From contig NZ_CP073066.1 in NCBI RefSeq assembly GCF_018314255.1, forward strand, positions 1,488,001 through 1,552,000: DNA of 64,000 bases. Reading direction: 5' to 3'. The DNA comes from Lentilactobacillus buchneri (GTDB lineage Bacteria > Bacillota > Bacilli > Lactobacillales > Lactobacillaceae). Positions 36,215-43,744 of this stretch are shown one piece after another. Positions within the stretch are counted from its first letter, which is position 1; each line of letters starts with the position of its first letter. A program made the position numbers and the translations under genes. The notes under the pieces are model-generated. The model had not been told where the DNA came from and did not search any database. It was given only the letters and a program-made list of their open reading frames with translations.

Positions 36215-36353
36215 AGATTGACGTTTTTTAATAGTTCCTAAAATCAATCCCTCTAATGAAAGATTTATCCAAGCAAACAGTTATAATTGGAACTGAATTC
36301 AAGTTCGAAATCGATTTTCGGCGCATCGAAAATCAAATTTGAGGTGGACGGAT

Positions 36354-38948
36354 ATGCTGTCACAACGTGGTCGTCAGACAAAACGATCGTTTTATATTTT
36401 GGCGGTGCTGATTCCAATTTTGTTGGTCAGTGCCTTATTTGTGGTGATTGGAATTGCCCCGTTTGGCAGCCACAATCTACTGGTCAGTGACCTGTCGACG
36501 CAATACCTGCAGTTCTTCGCTGAATTAAAGCACCAGCTGGCCCACTTCAGCTTCTCTGGGTATTCCTTTTTGATGTCGATTGGCGACAGCTTGGTGCCAA
36601 TCTATGCTTACTATTTGTTGAGCCCACTTAATTTAATCATCATGCTGTTTGGAACGGCTCAGCTGCCGATCGCCATTGATTTGATTATTTGGATCAAATT
36701 GATTTTGTGTTCCATTTCCATGAGTGTTTTCTTGGCTAAAAAATATCAAAACTATGACTTGATGGCAGTCTATGGCGGCCTGGCATACGGCTTGTGCGGT
36801 TTTGTGGCCATGTACTTTTATGATCTGATGTGGCTGGATGCCTTGATCTGGCTGCCGGTGATGGTCTATGGATTGGAAAAACTCTATTATCACGGGAACC
36901 CTGCGCTATATGTTGTTAGTTTGATCATGATTATTTTCACCAACTTCTACATGGGATACATCATCTGCATCTTCAATGTTCTGTATATGGCCTACTTACT
37001 TAAAAAGAATCAACCCTATTCATTGCCATTTTTCCAAAACCTGAAGGCCAATTGGCAAAAGATTAGTTGGTTTATTTGGTATTCATTGTTAGCTGGGATG
37101 AGTGTTGCCGTGATTCTGATCCCCACTGCCATCGCGATGATGGCTACTGGGAAGAAGGACTTACTGGCCGCCAACTTTCTGTTCAAAGGAACGTTTGGAC
37201 TCAGTTTTCCGGTCAATCTCGGCGTCGGTGGCAATGATTTCGCCGGCCGGCTGGTACATAATCCCAGTTTCTTCACCGGCTCGTTGTTTATCATCGGAGC
37301 GATTGTCTACTTCTTCACCAAGCTGGTTAGTCAGCGCGATAAGCAGGCTGCCGGTATCTTGATTGGCGGTATCTTTGTTGGGATGTGGTTTTTACCGTTA
37401 AATACCATTTGGCACATGATGCAGCAGCCGGCTGGGTTTCCGTTTAGAATGGTCTTTCTGTTCAGCTTTGCGATCATCATGGTGACCTATGAGGGTTATC
37501 TGCAGGGGATGTTTGCCGAAGAGAAGTTGTTGATTCGTTCGGCGGTCGGCCTTGGAGCAGCGATTTTGATTGGGTATATTTTTGCCAATATTGAAGGGCA
37601 AAAATTAATGGAATTTCGTTTTGATATTCCCCAACTTTCTGTCCGCAACATCATCTTTGCCTTCGTGGTCGGCCTGATTTTTCTGACGACGATTGCCATG
37701 ATTGGCGTTGGCAGGCAGCGGTGGACCAGTCGAATCTTTTTGGGTGTCGTCTTGGCATTTGAGTTGAGCTTGAACTTTATGATTGCCACCGATGAAGCCC
37801 CACTTGGCAACCAAAAGGCTTTTGAACGGACTTACGCGCAATCCACCAGATTAATCGGGAGCGTTGAAAAGCGATATCAATCAGATGATGGCTTCTATCG
37901 TTTCTTGATTATTGATAAACCGTTCCGAGATTTGTTCAAGGTGCCCTATAGCGGGTATAACGATTCATTCCTATACCGAAATCATGGCATCAGTTCGTAT
38001 AGTTCCACTTTGAATGCCCACACTCACCATGTTTTAGGCGACTTGGGATTTTCGACCCGCAACATTCGCCGGATTGATATGCTGGGCGGAACGGCGATTA
38101 CCAACTATTTCTTTGGTCTGAAGTATTATGATGTCCTGGGACGTTATGGGAATCATTTAACGGTTAGAAAACGAACGTCTGGGCTGGGATTTATGGCCAA
38201 CCGACAGATTGAAGACCTCAAGTTGAAACGGGGCCAAGCCTTTGACAACTTGAATGATTTTGTTCAAGCAACGGCGGGGAACCAACGTCAGTATGTGTAC
38301 GCGCCAACAACCATTAGCAGTGCCAAGTTCGTTCATCGCGACTATTTTGAATATAAAGTCAAGTTCTGGGCTAACACCACCGGACCGCATTATTTATACA
38401 TTCCACGGGTCAGATTGATAAACGTGTCGTTCTATATCAATGGCCAAAAACTTTCTCAGTTGTATAGTGGCTTGGGGACGGAAATGATTCCGATGGGATA
38501 TATGCAAAAGGGTCAAATTTCAACCCTGACGATTCATTCAACCAAGGAACTGCATCACGTTGCCGGCGATCTGGGCGGAATCGATCTCGCCAAACTCAGG
38601 CAGGTTGAAAACTATCAGGACAACCATAAATTTAAATTGCAAAACCCAAGCCAGCTCAATGAACATGGTGCGCATTTCAAGGGGCATGTAACGGTTGGCA
38701 AACGAGCTCAAACACTGGTGTTGACCATTCCATTTGATAAAGGTTGGCAGGCCAAAGTTGATGGGCACCAGCGGCCGATTAAAAAGGTTGCTGGCGGCTT
38801 GGTGGGTGTCCGTGTGACGCCTGGTAGGCACCAAATTGCCTTTAACTATCACATCAGAGGACTACTAGCCGGAGCATTGCTGACGATTGTCGGACTGCTG
38901 GGGCTGACTGGGACTGCCATCTGGCGGCGGTTGAAATCAAATATGTAA
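36354..38948 (+). CDS. YfhO-family membrane protein (putative lipoteichoic-acid glycosylation)
   Basis: 864 residues from ATG 36354 behind GAGGTGG. About 13-14 membrane helices. The N-terminal half carries the family pattern VSDLSTQYLQFFAELKHQL and MSIGDSLVPIYAYYLLSPLN. A large extracytoplasmic beta-rich domain (about residues 480-800) ends in the Q/KVDGHQRPIKKVAGGLVGV segment, and a final helix closes the protein. Listeria and Bacillus homologues are GT-C-like glycosyltransferases that decorate lipoteichoic acid; the same role is inferred here. Transcribed alone. Confidence 0.9.
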   Translation: MLSQRGRQTKRSFYILAVLIPILLVSALFVVIGIAPFGSHNLLVSDLSTQYLQFFAELKHQLAHFSFSGYSFLMSIGDSLVPIYAYYLLSPLNLIIMLFGTAQLPIAIDLIIWIKLILCSISMSVFLAKKYQNYDLMAVYGGLAYGLCGFVAMYFYDLMWLDALIWLPVMVYGLEKLYYHGNPALYVVSLIMIIFTNFYMGYIICIFNVLYMAYLLKKNQPYSLPFFQNLKANWQKISWFIWYSLLAGMSVAVILIPTAIAMMATGKKDLLAANFLFKGTFGLSFPVNLGVGGNDFAGRLVHNPSFFTGSLFIIGAIVYFFTKLVSQRDKQAAGILIGGIFVGMWFLPLNTIWHMMQQPAGFPFRMVFLFSFAIIMVTYEGYLQGMFAEEKLLIRSAVGLGAAILIGYIFANIEGQKLMEFRFDIPQLSVRNIIFAFVVGLIFLTTIAMIGVGRQRWTSRIFLGVVLAFELSLNFMIATDEAPLGNQKAFERTYAQSTRLIGSVEKRYQSDDGFYRFLIIDKPFRDLFKVPYSGYNDSFLYRNHGISSYSSTLNAHTHHVLGDLGFSTRNIRRIDMLGGTAITNYFFGLKYYDVLGRYGNHLTVRKRTSGLGFMANRQIEDLKLKRGQAFDNLNDFVQATAGNQRQYVYAPTTISSAKFVHRDYFEYKVKFWANTTGPHYLYIPRVRLINVSFYINGQKLSQLYSGLGTEMIPMGYMQKGQISTLTIHSTKELHHVAGDLGGIDLAKLRQVENYQDNHKFKLQNPSQLNEHGAHFKGHVTVGKRAQTLVLTIPFDKGWQAKVDGHQRPIKKVAGGLVGVRVTPGRHQIAFNYHIRGLLAGALLTIVGLLGLTGTAIWRRLKSNM

Positions 38949-39093
38949 AGCATTTTCAACAATGAGGTTATTCAACGGGCATCCGGGTTAAAAATGATTT
39001 TCATATAGAACCCCAACATGTCGGCATTTAGAAAGGGCTTTCATGATATTTTTAAAGAATATCGCACTTTTTGAAAATAATTATCAATAATGC

Positions 39094-39122
39094 TTGCGAA
39101 AATTCTTTTCAAAATATATAAT
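39094..39122 (+). promoter_or_regulatory. gnd promoter
   Basis: TTGCGA (39094-39099), 17-base spacer, perfect TATAAT (39117-39122). Confidence 0.78.
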
Positions 39123-39177
39123 AAGCATCGTAGACAAGTAACTAACTAATATATAAGACGAAAGAGGTACAATACTT

Positions 39178-40080
39178 ATGCAAATTGGTATGATTGGTCT
39201 CGGAAAAATGGGTCTTAACCTGGTTAAGAACATGATCCGTAACGGTAACGAAGTTGTTGCATTTGATTTGGACGAAGCAAACATCAAATTGGCTCAAGAA
39301 GCAGGCGCAACTCCTGCATCAAGCAACGCTGACCTTGTCAGCAAGTTGGACGCACCACGCACTGTTTGGATCATGGTTCCAGCAGGCAAGCCAACTGACT
39401 CAACTGTTACTGAACTGGTTGGCCTTCTTTCAAAGGGCGACTACCTGATCGATGGTGGTAACTCATTCTATCAAGATTCAATTCGTCACGGTAAGATTGC
39501 CGAAGACAAAGACATTAACTTCTTCGACTGTGGTACTTCAGGCGGTAAGAACGGTGCCCTCAACGGTGGTAACTTCATGATCGGTGGTACCAGTGCCGAA
39601 GCCTTCGAGCACATCAAGCCATTATTTGACGGTATTTCACAAAAAGACGGCTACCTTTACACTGGCAAGCCAGGTTCAGGTCACTACTTGAAGATGGTTC
39701 ATAACGGTATCGAATACGGTATGATGGAAGCCATCGGTGAAGGATACGATGTCTTGGACCACAGCCCATATGACTATGACAACGAAGCCGTTGCCAAAGT
39801 TTGGGTTAACGGATCAGTTATCCGTGGCTGGCTCATGGAATTGGCACAAGAAGCATTCGCTAACGATGCTAACTTGGACCAAATCAGCGGCAAGATGTTC
39901 TCATCAGGTGAAGGTAAGTGGACTGTTCAAGAAGCCCTCAAGCAAGGCATCCCAGTTCCAGTTATCACGGACGCATTATTCGCCCGTAACCGTTCAATGG
40001 AACAAGATACATTCACAGGTAAAGTCGTATCAGCATTGCGTCACGGATTCGGTGGCCATGCGATGGATATGAAAAAATAA
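39178..40080 (+). CDS. gnd: 6-phosphogluconate dehydrogenase (decarboxylating), short form
   Basis: 300 residues, the short form typical of NAD-linked bacterial enzymes rather than the 470-residue type. ATG behind AAAGAGG. N-terminal Rossmann motif GMIGLGKMGLNLVKN. The substrate motif is DCGTSGGKNGA, and the catalytic Lys is in HYLKMVHNGIEYG. It turns 6-phosphogluconate into ribulose 5-phosphate plus CO2, feeding the phosphoketolase. It has a strong promoter, biased codons and a strong terminator, so it is highly expressed. Confidence 0.96.
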   Translation: MQIGMIGLGKMGLNLVKNMIRNGNEVVAFDLDEANIKLAQEAGATPASSNADLVSKLDAPRTVWIMVPAGKPTDSTVTELVGLLSKGDYLIDGGNSFYQDSIRHGKIAEDKDINFFDCGTSGGKNGALNGGNFMIGGTSAEAFEHIKPLFDGISQKDGYLYTGKPGSGHYLKMVHNGIEYGMMEAIGEGYDVLDHSPYDYDNEAVAKVWVNGSVIRGWLMELAQEAFANDANLDQISGKMFSSGEGKWTVQEALKQGIPVPVITDALFARNRSMEQDTFTGKVVSALRHGFGGHAMDMKK

Positions 40081-40512
40081 GTGAGCGACTAAGCCCGGGT
40101 TGACCCCGGAGTGTAACGCGGAAAAGCCAATGATGGACGTTCTTTGTCCATCGTTGGCTTTTTTGTGTTACACGGTAGGGGTCAGGGCTGTAGGAGCTGT
40201 CCTCAAAGGCTGAGGTAATTCAGTATTAAAGCATTAACGGAATAACGGGTAGTAATGTGCGGGTTGTGCACATTACTACCCGTTATTTGGTTAAGCGGAG
40301 AAAGCTGGCTTGAATAGCACGTTTCCGCTAGGTAATAGTGAAGATACAGGTGTATAAGAGAAGAAGGTCAATGATGAACTCGTTCATTGTTGGCCTTCTT
40401 TTCTTATACGTTAGGGGTTGGGCTGCAGGCGCACGTTTCCGCTAGATAACAGTAAAGCTGGGAGTCAGGGCTGTAGGAGCTATCCTCAAAAACTGGCTTG
40501 AATAGCACGTCC
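40081..40512. repeat. Cluster of three intergenic hairpin elements
   Basis: Starts directly after the gnd stop with GTGAGCGACTAAG. Three long hairpins follow: the gnd terminator (40111-40173); a perfect 19-bp inverted repeat at 40242-40260 / 40268-40286 (core ATAACGGGTAGTAATGTG); and one at about 40350-40410 (GTATAAGA...TCTTATAC with inner AAGAAGG/CCTTCTT). Between them the flanks repeat: the GCACGTTTCCGCTAG module at 40317 and 40431, GCGGAGAAAGCTGGCTTG-like segments, and the GGCTGTAGGAGCT-ATCCTCAAA segment twice. No gene is seen here. Confidence 0.85.
40111..40173 (+). terminator. Terminator of gnd, inside a repeat element
   Basis: Outer stem GTGTAAC / GTTACAC (40111-40117 with 40167-40173); inner stem AAAAGCCAA-t-GATGGAC / GTCCATC-g-TTGGCTTTT, with T6 after the inner stem. 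Confidence 0.88.
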
Positions 40513-40578
40513 AATATGTAGACAAGAGAAACATTTGTTATTTTTAATAGATTATATTAAAAAATGTTGTTTTCAAAT

Positions 40579-40600
40579 ACAGATGTACAAATGATACATA
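40579..40600. promoter_or_regulatory. Putative AraC-regulator operator, copy 1
   Basis: Read on the minus strand, TATGTATCA-TT-TGTACAT-CTGT. The same pattern with two extra bases is found at 41953-41976 before the GPH transporter. It lies about 195 bp before the AraC-family gene. Confidence 0.5.
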
Positions 40601-40794
40601 ATTAAAGTGACACGTTTTGCAATTGCCTTTTCAAAACAGATAATTAATAGACCGGGCTGTATATATGATACTTATATAATAAATGTCGATTTTCTTCTTA
40701 CATAAGAAAGAGGTTCGTTGACAATATCAATATGTTAATTCTTTTGAATGCGTTATCATAGGATAGCAATATCACCTGAAGGGGAACGAATAAT

Positions 40795-41781
40795 ATGCTT
40801 GATACCATTCTAAATACACTCATGAAGCCGACGAAGCTGGAAAAAGAACAATTGAAAAGCCTGGAATTTCATAATGATCTGCCAATAGATGTCTATGATA
40901 CAACCTTATCTGAACAGGAAAAAACGCCGATCATCAGTGATGCTTTGTTCAAGAATAAGAGCATTTACGTGAGTAAGCATAATCGGTATGCGCCGTACCC
41001 AACTCATGCTCATACTTTTTTGGAAATTAACTATATGCTCCGAGGTTCTTGTGATGAGGTTGTTGAGGGACAACAGATTCACTTGGAGCAGGGGGATGTT
41101 TTACTCCTTGATGTTGGTTGCAAACATTCAGTTGGTTATCTAGGAACCAATGACCTATTAATTAATGTCTTGTTCCGCGACAAGGAAATCAACCTGGATT
41201 TGTTAAGCGACCTGCGAAGTAGTAAAAGCGTTTTGTACGAATTTTTATTGAATCGGCGAATCGGCGATGACAGTCCGATTCATTACTTGGTCTTTGGGCA
41301 CGAAGATGAGAGCGAGGTTCAAGAGACCTTGGATCGAATCATTGAGGAATACTATTTACAGCGAGACTTTGCCGATACCATCATCAGCTCCTATCTTTCG
41401 ATTTTGATTGCTCAGCTGGTACGTAACTACAAAGTAGATATGAATAAGCCAATGTCAAAATCTCAGGAGATTGCTGTCCAAATGCTCAAAGAAATTAACG
41501 GTAATTATAAGGATACCTCTCTTGAAAAATTAGCTGCGAAGTACGACTACAACCGAAACTACTTGAGTAACCTGTTTAAGAAAGAGGTGGGTGATACATT
41601 CTCAAATGTTCTCACAAAGCAGCGGCTGATCAACGCTAATATCCTAATTAAGTCAACTACTCTACCAGTTTCCAAGATTATCAAGGAGGTAGGGATTAAA
41701 AACCGGACCTTTTTCTATAAGAAATATATCAGTTACTACAAAATGGCACCTGGATCAAGTCGGAAAGAAAATTCAAACTAA
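40795..41781 (+). CDS. AraC-family transcriptional regulator
   Basis: 328 residues, ATG behind GAAGGGG. The N-terminal cupin-like sensor domain includes HAHTFLEINYMLRGSCDEVV and LEQGDVLLLDVGCKH. The C-terminal ~100 residues carry two helix-turn-helix units: LEKLAAKYDYNRNYLSNLFK and PVSKIIKEVGIKNRTFFYKK. It stands immediately before the GPH/GH78/MFS operon, of which it is the likely activator, responding to rhamnose or a rhamnoside (inference). It has its own terminator. Confidence 0.93.
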   Translation: MLDTILNTLMKPTKLEKEQLKSLEFHNDLPIDVYDTTLSEQEKTPIISDALFKNKSIYVSKHNRYAPYPTHAHTFLEINYMLRGSCDEVVEGQQIHLEQGDVLLLDVGCKHSVGYLGTNDLLINVLFRDKEINLDLLSDLRSSKSVLYEFLLNRRIGDDSPIHYLVFGHEDESEVQETLDRIIEEYYLQRDFADTIISSYLSILIAQLVRNYKVDMNKPMSKSQEIAVQMLKEINGNYKDTSLEKLAAKYDYNRNYLSNLFKKEVGDTFSNVLTKQRLINANILIKSTTLPVSKIIKEVGIKNRTFFYKKYISYYKMAPGSSRKENSN

Positions 41782-41798
41782 ATAGTTTTACGAATTAA

Positions 41799-41877
41799 GA
41801 CGTCTGTTTAACCGCTAATTTACCAATATTTACTAGTTTTTAGTAAACTAATAACGGTGTTAAGCAGACGCCTTTTC
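41799..41877 (+). terminator. Terminator after the AraC-family gene
   Basis: Long imperfect stem GACGTCTG-TTAACCG ... CGGTGTTAAGCAGACG with inner TTTAC/GTAAA pairing, ending in CCTTTTCATTT. Confidence 0.72.
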
Positions 41878-41952
41878 ATTTACCCAGAAAATAGCTCGGA
41901 TTGTTCAAGAGTCAAAAAAAGATTGTGAAGTCGTATCGCTTTCTGCCTAGTT

Positions 41953-41976
41953 TATGTATCAAATGTACATATCTGT
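41953..41976. promoter_or_regulatory. Putative AraC-regulator operator, copy 2
   Basis: TATGTATCA-AA-TGTACAT-AT-CTGT, 231 bp before the GPH transporter start; matches the inverted copy at 40579-40600. Confidence 0.5.
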
Positions 41977-42062
41977 TGCTAACTGAATAATTTCTCAAAT
42001 CACGAATAATTCCCTACATATCAAGGCTTACCCCCGATATACCAAATTTTTATTATAGAGAT

Positions 42063-42076
42063 TGTAAACGCTTTAT
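42063..42076. promoter_or_regulatory. cre-like site before the rhamnosidase operon
   Basis: TGTAAACGCTTTAT agrees with the conserved left part and centre of cre (TGNAANCG) but not with the terminal CA. Confidence 0.4.
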
Positions 42077-42112
42077 TGACCGATCTGGGTTCACAAGATA
42101 ACCTTAATACAG

Positions 42113-42138
42113 TTGATATATCAGATTGATATACCAGA
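42113..42138. promoter_or_regulatory. Tandem operator, shared with the hexuronate promoter
   Basis: Two adjacent 13-bp copies: TTGATATATCAGA (42113-42125) and TTGATATACCAGA (42126-42138). The first is nearly the palindrome TCTGATATATCAGA found in the spacer of the hexuronate operon promoter at 51890-51903. A weaker GATATACCAAA occurs at 42036-42046. Probably bound by the FCD-type GntR protein encoded at 51141. Confidence 0.55.
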
Positions 42139-42206
42139 TAACTGTTTTTGCAAAGGAGGTTACGAGGTTCGTTTAGTTAACGAATTCAGAATAGGAGATT
42201 TAAGCA

Positions 42207-43721
42207 ATGGCAAAACAAAGTAAAGTTTATACCCCACGAAAGATCACCGTCTGGCGTGGGATTGGTTATGGGATTGTTGATTTTGTCGGTGGTGGTTCGA
42301 TGACCATCATCGGTGCGTGGATGCTATTTTTCTATACATCATATTGTAATTTAACTGCCGTTCAAGGGGCCTCAATTATTGGTGCCGCCCGGGTAGCTGA
42401 CGCAATCTGTAGTTTATTGATGGGGAGTCTGACCGATAATTTTTATAAGACGAAGTTGGGGCAACGATTTGGTCGCCGGCACTTCTTCTTACTAATCGGT
42501 TCGCCACTTATGTTGCTCTACATTACGCTGTGGATCGCAGGGATGAATTATTGGTATTACTTCGCCACTTATATGATTTTTGAAGTCATTTCCAGTGCGA
42601 TGATGATTCCCTATGAAACATTACCAAATGAAATGACGGATGATTATAATCAGCGAACCAAATTATCATCTGCTAGAATGTTCATCTCGGCTGGGGCAAC
42701 TTTCTTGGCAACCTTTATTCCGGGACAATTATTTGCCATCATGGGTCAGCATAGCCCCATCCCGTTCTTAGTAAACGGAACGTTATTTGCGATTATTTTT
42801 GCAATTGGCGTTTACGTTTGTTACGCGGTTACTTGGGAAAAACCAGTTACTCCTCAAATGCGCGCAGAGCTTGAGAAAGATTCAGTCAATGAAGGCTCAT
42901 TGCTTCATCGCTTCTGGGGACTCCTGTGTGACTATGGGTCAACGCTTCGAATTAAGAGCTTCAGAAAGCATCTGTTGATCTATTTATTCTCGTTTACTGG
43001 AAAAGATACCTTCAACACTGTGTTTGCTTACTTCTGCATTTATTGTCTGGGACTTTCAGCGACGGTTGCAGCCAACATGCTATCACTGTCATTAATTGGG
43101 TTGGTCGTTACAATCGTTGCCGGATTTGGAATGGTCAAATACGGACCGAAGTTCTTGTATGAAGTCGGTTACGGGTTAATGCTGTTGATGCTTGTGGGTT
43201 ACTATCTGATATTCCAGCTGCACGTCACCAACCATGTGATCTTGATTTTATTCTTCATTTCACTGTTCTATCAAATTGGGCGGGCAACCTTGGAATTCAC
43301 ACCGTGGAACGTCTTTCCATTCATTCCCGACTTGGATGAAATTGTCACTAAACGTCGACGTGCCGGTGTCTTTGCGGCTGTCATGAGTTTCACTCGTAAA
43401 TCAACTGTCGCTGTCGCAACGATTGCAGTTGGATTTATTTTGGACAGTAACGGCTTTGCCAAGAATGCCGCCAGCCAGTCGCCTCAAGCTCAGCACGCCA
43501 TTGCAGCGATCCTGCTCTTTGGGACTGGCGGACTGATTATCCTGGCATTGTTGGAAGCTTTGACCTTCAAACTTAACAAACAGACACATCAAATTGTCCT
43601 TGAAGAGATTACCAGGCTTCGAAATGGTGGTAAAAAGGCAGATGTTGAGCCAAAGGTTGCCCAGACTGTTACTGATCTAACCGGTGTTCCTTATGACAAA
43701 GTTTGGCCCGACGATAAATGA
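42207..43721 (+). CDS. GPH-family glycoside/hexuronide:cation symporter
   Basis: 504 residues, 12 helices, ATG behind TAGGAG. GPH features: the N-terminal RGIGYGIVDFVGGGSMTII helix, DAICSLLMGSLTDNF, LGQRFGRRHFFLLIGSP and PYETLPNEMTDDYNQRTKLS. The last is the family motif between helices 4 and 5. GPH porters import pentosides, galactosides or glucuronides with Na+ or H+. First gene of an operon with the rhamnosidase (23 bp apart) and another MFS protein. The GntR-type operator in front suggests a hexuronide-containing substrate. Confidence 0.92.
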   Translation: MAKQSKVYTPRKITVWRGIGYGIVDFVGGGSMTIIGAWMLFFYTSYCNLTAVQGASIIGAARVADAICSLLMGSLTDNFYKTKLGQRFGRRHFFLLIGSPLMLLYITLWIAGMNYWYYFATYMIFEVISSAMMIPYETLPNEMTDDYNQRTKLSSARMFISAGATFLATFIPGQLFAIMGQHSPIPFLVNGTLFAIIFAIGVYVCYAVTWEKPVTPQMRAELEKDSVNEGSLLHRFWGLLCDYGSTLRIKSFRKHLLIYLFSFTGKDTFNTVFAYFCIYCLGLSATVAANMLSLSLIGLVVTIVAGFGMVKYGPKFLYEVGYGLMLLMLVGYYLIFQLHVTNHVILILFFISLFYQIGRATLEFTPWNVFPFIPDLDEIVTKRRRAGVFAAVMSFTRKSTVAVATIAVGFILDSNGFAKNAASQSPQAQHAIAAILLFGTGGLIILALLEALTFKLNKQTHQIVLEEITRLRNGGKKADVEPKVAQTVTDLTGVPYDKVWPDDK

Positions 43722-43744
43722 AGTTTTAGAGAGGAAAATAATTG

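Noticed and set aside
39178-40080. Truncated 6-phosphogluconate dehydrogenase
   Set aside because: 300 residues is the normal size of the short NAD-linked form, and both domains and catalytic Lys are present.
42063-42076. Full cre site before the GPH gene
   Set aside because: Lacks the terminal CA and only resembles the left half; kept as a weak cre-like feature.
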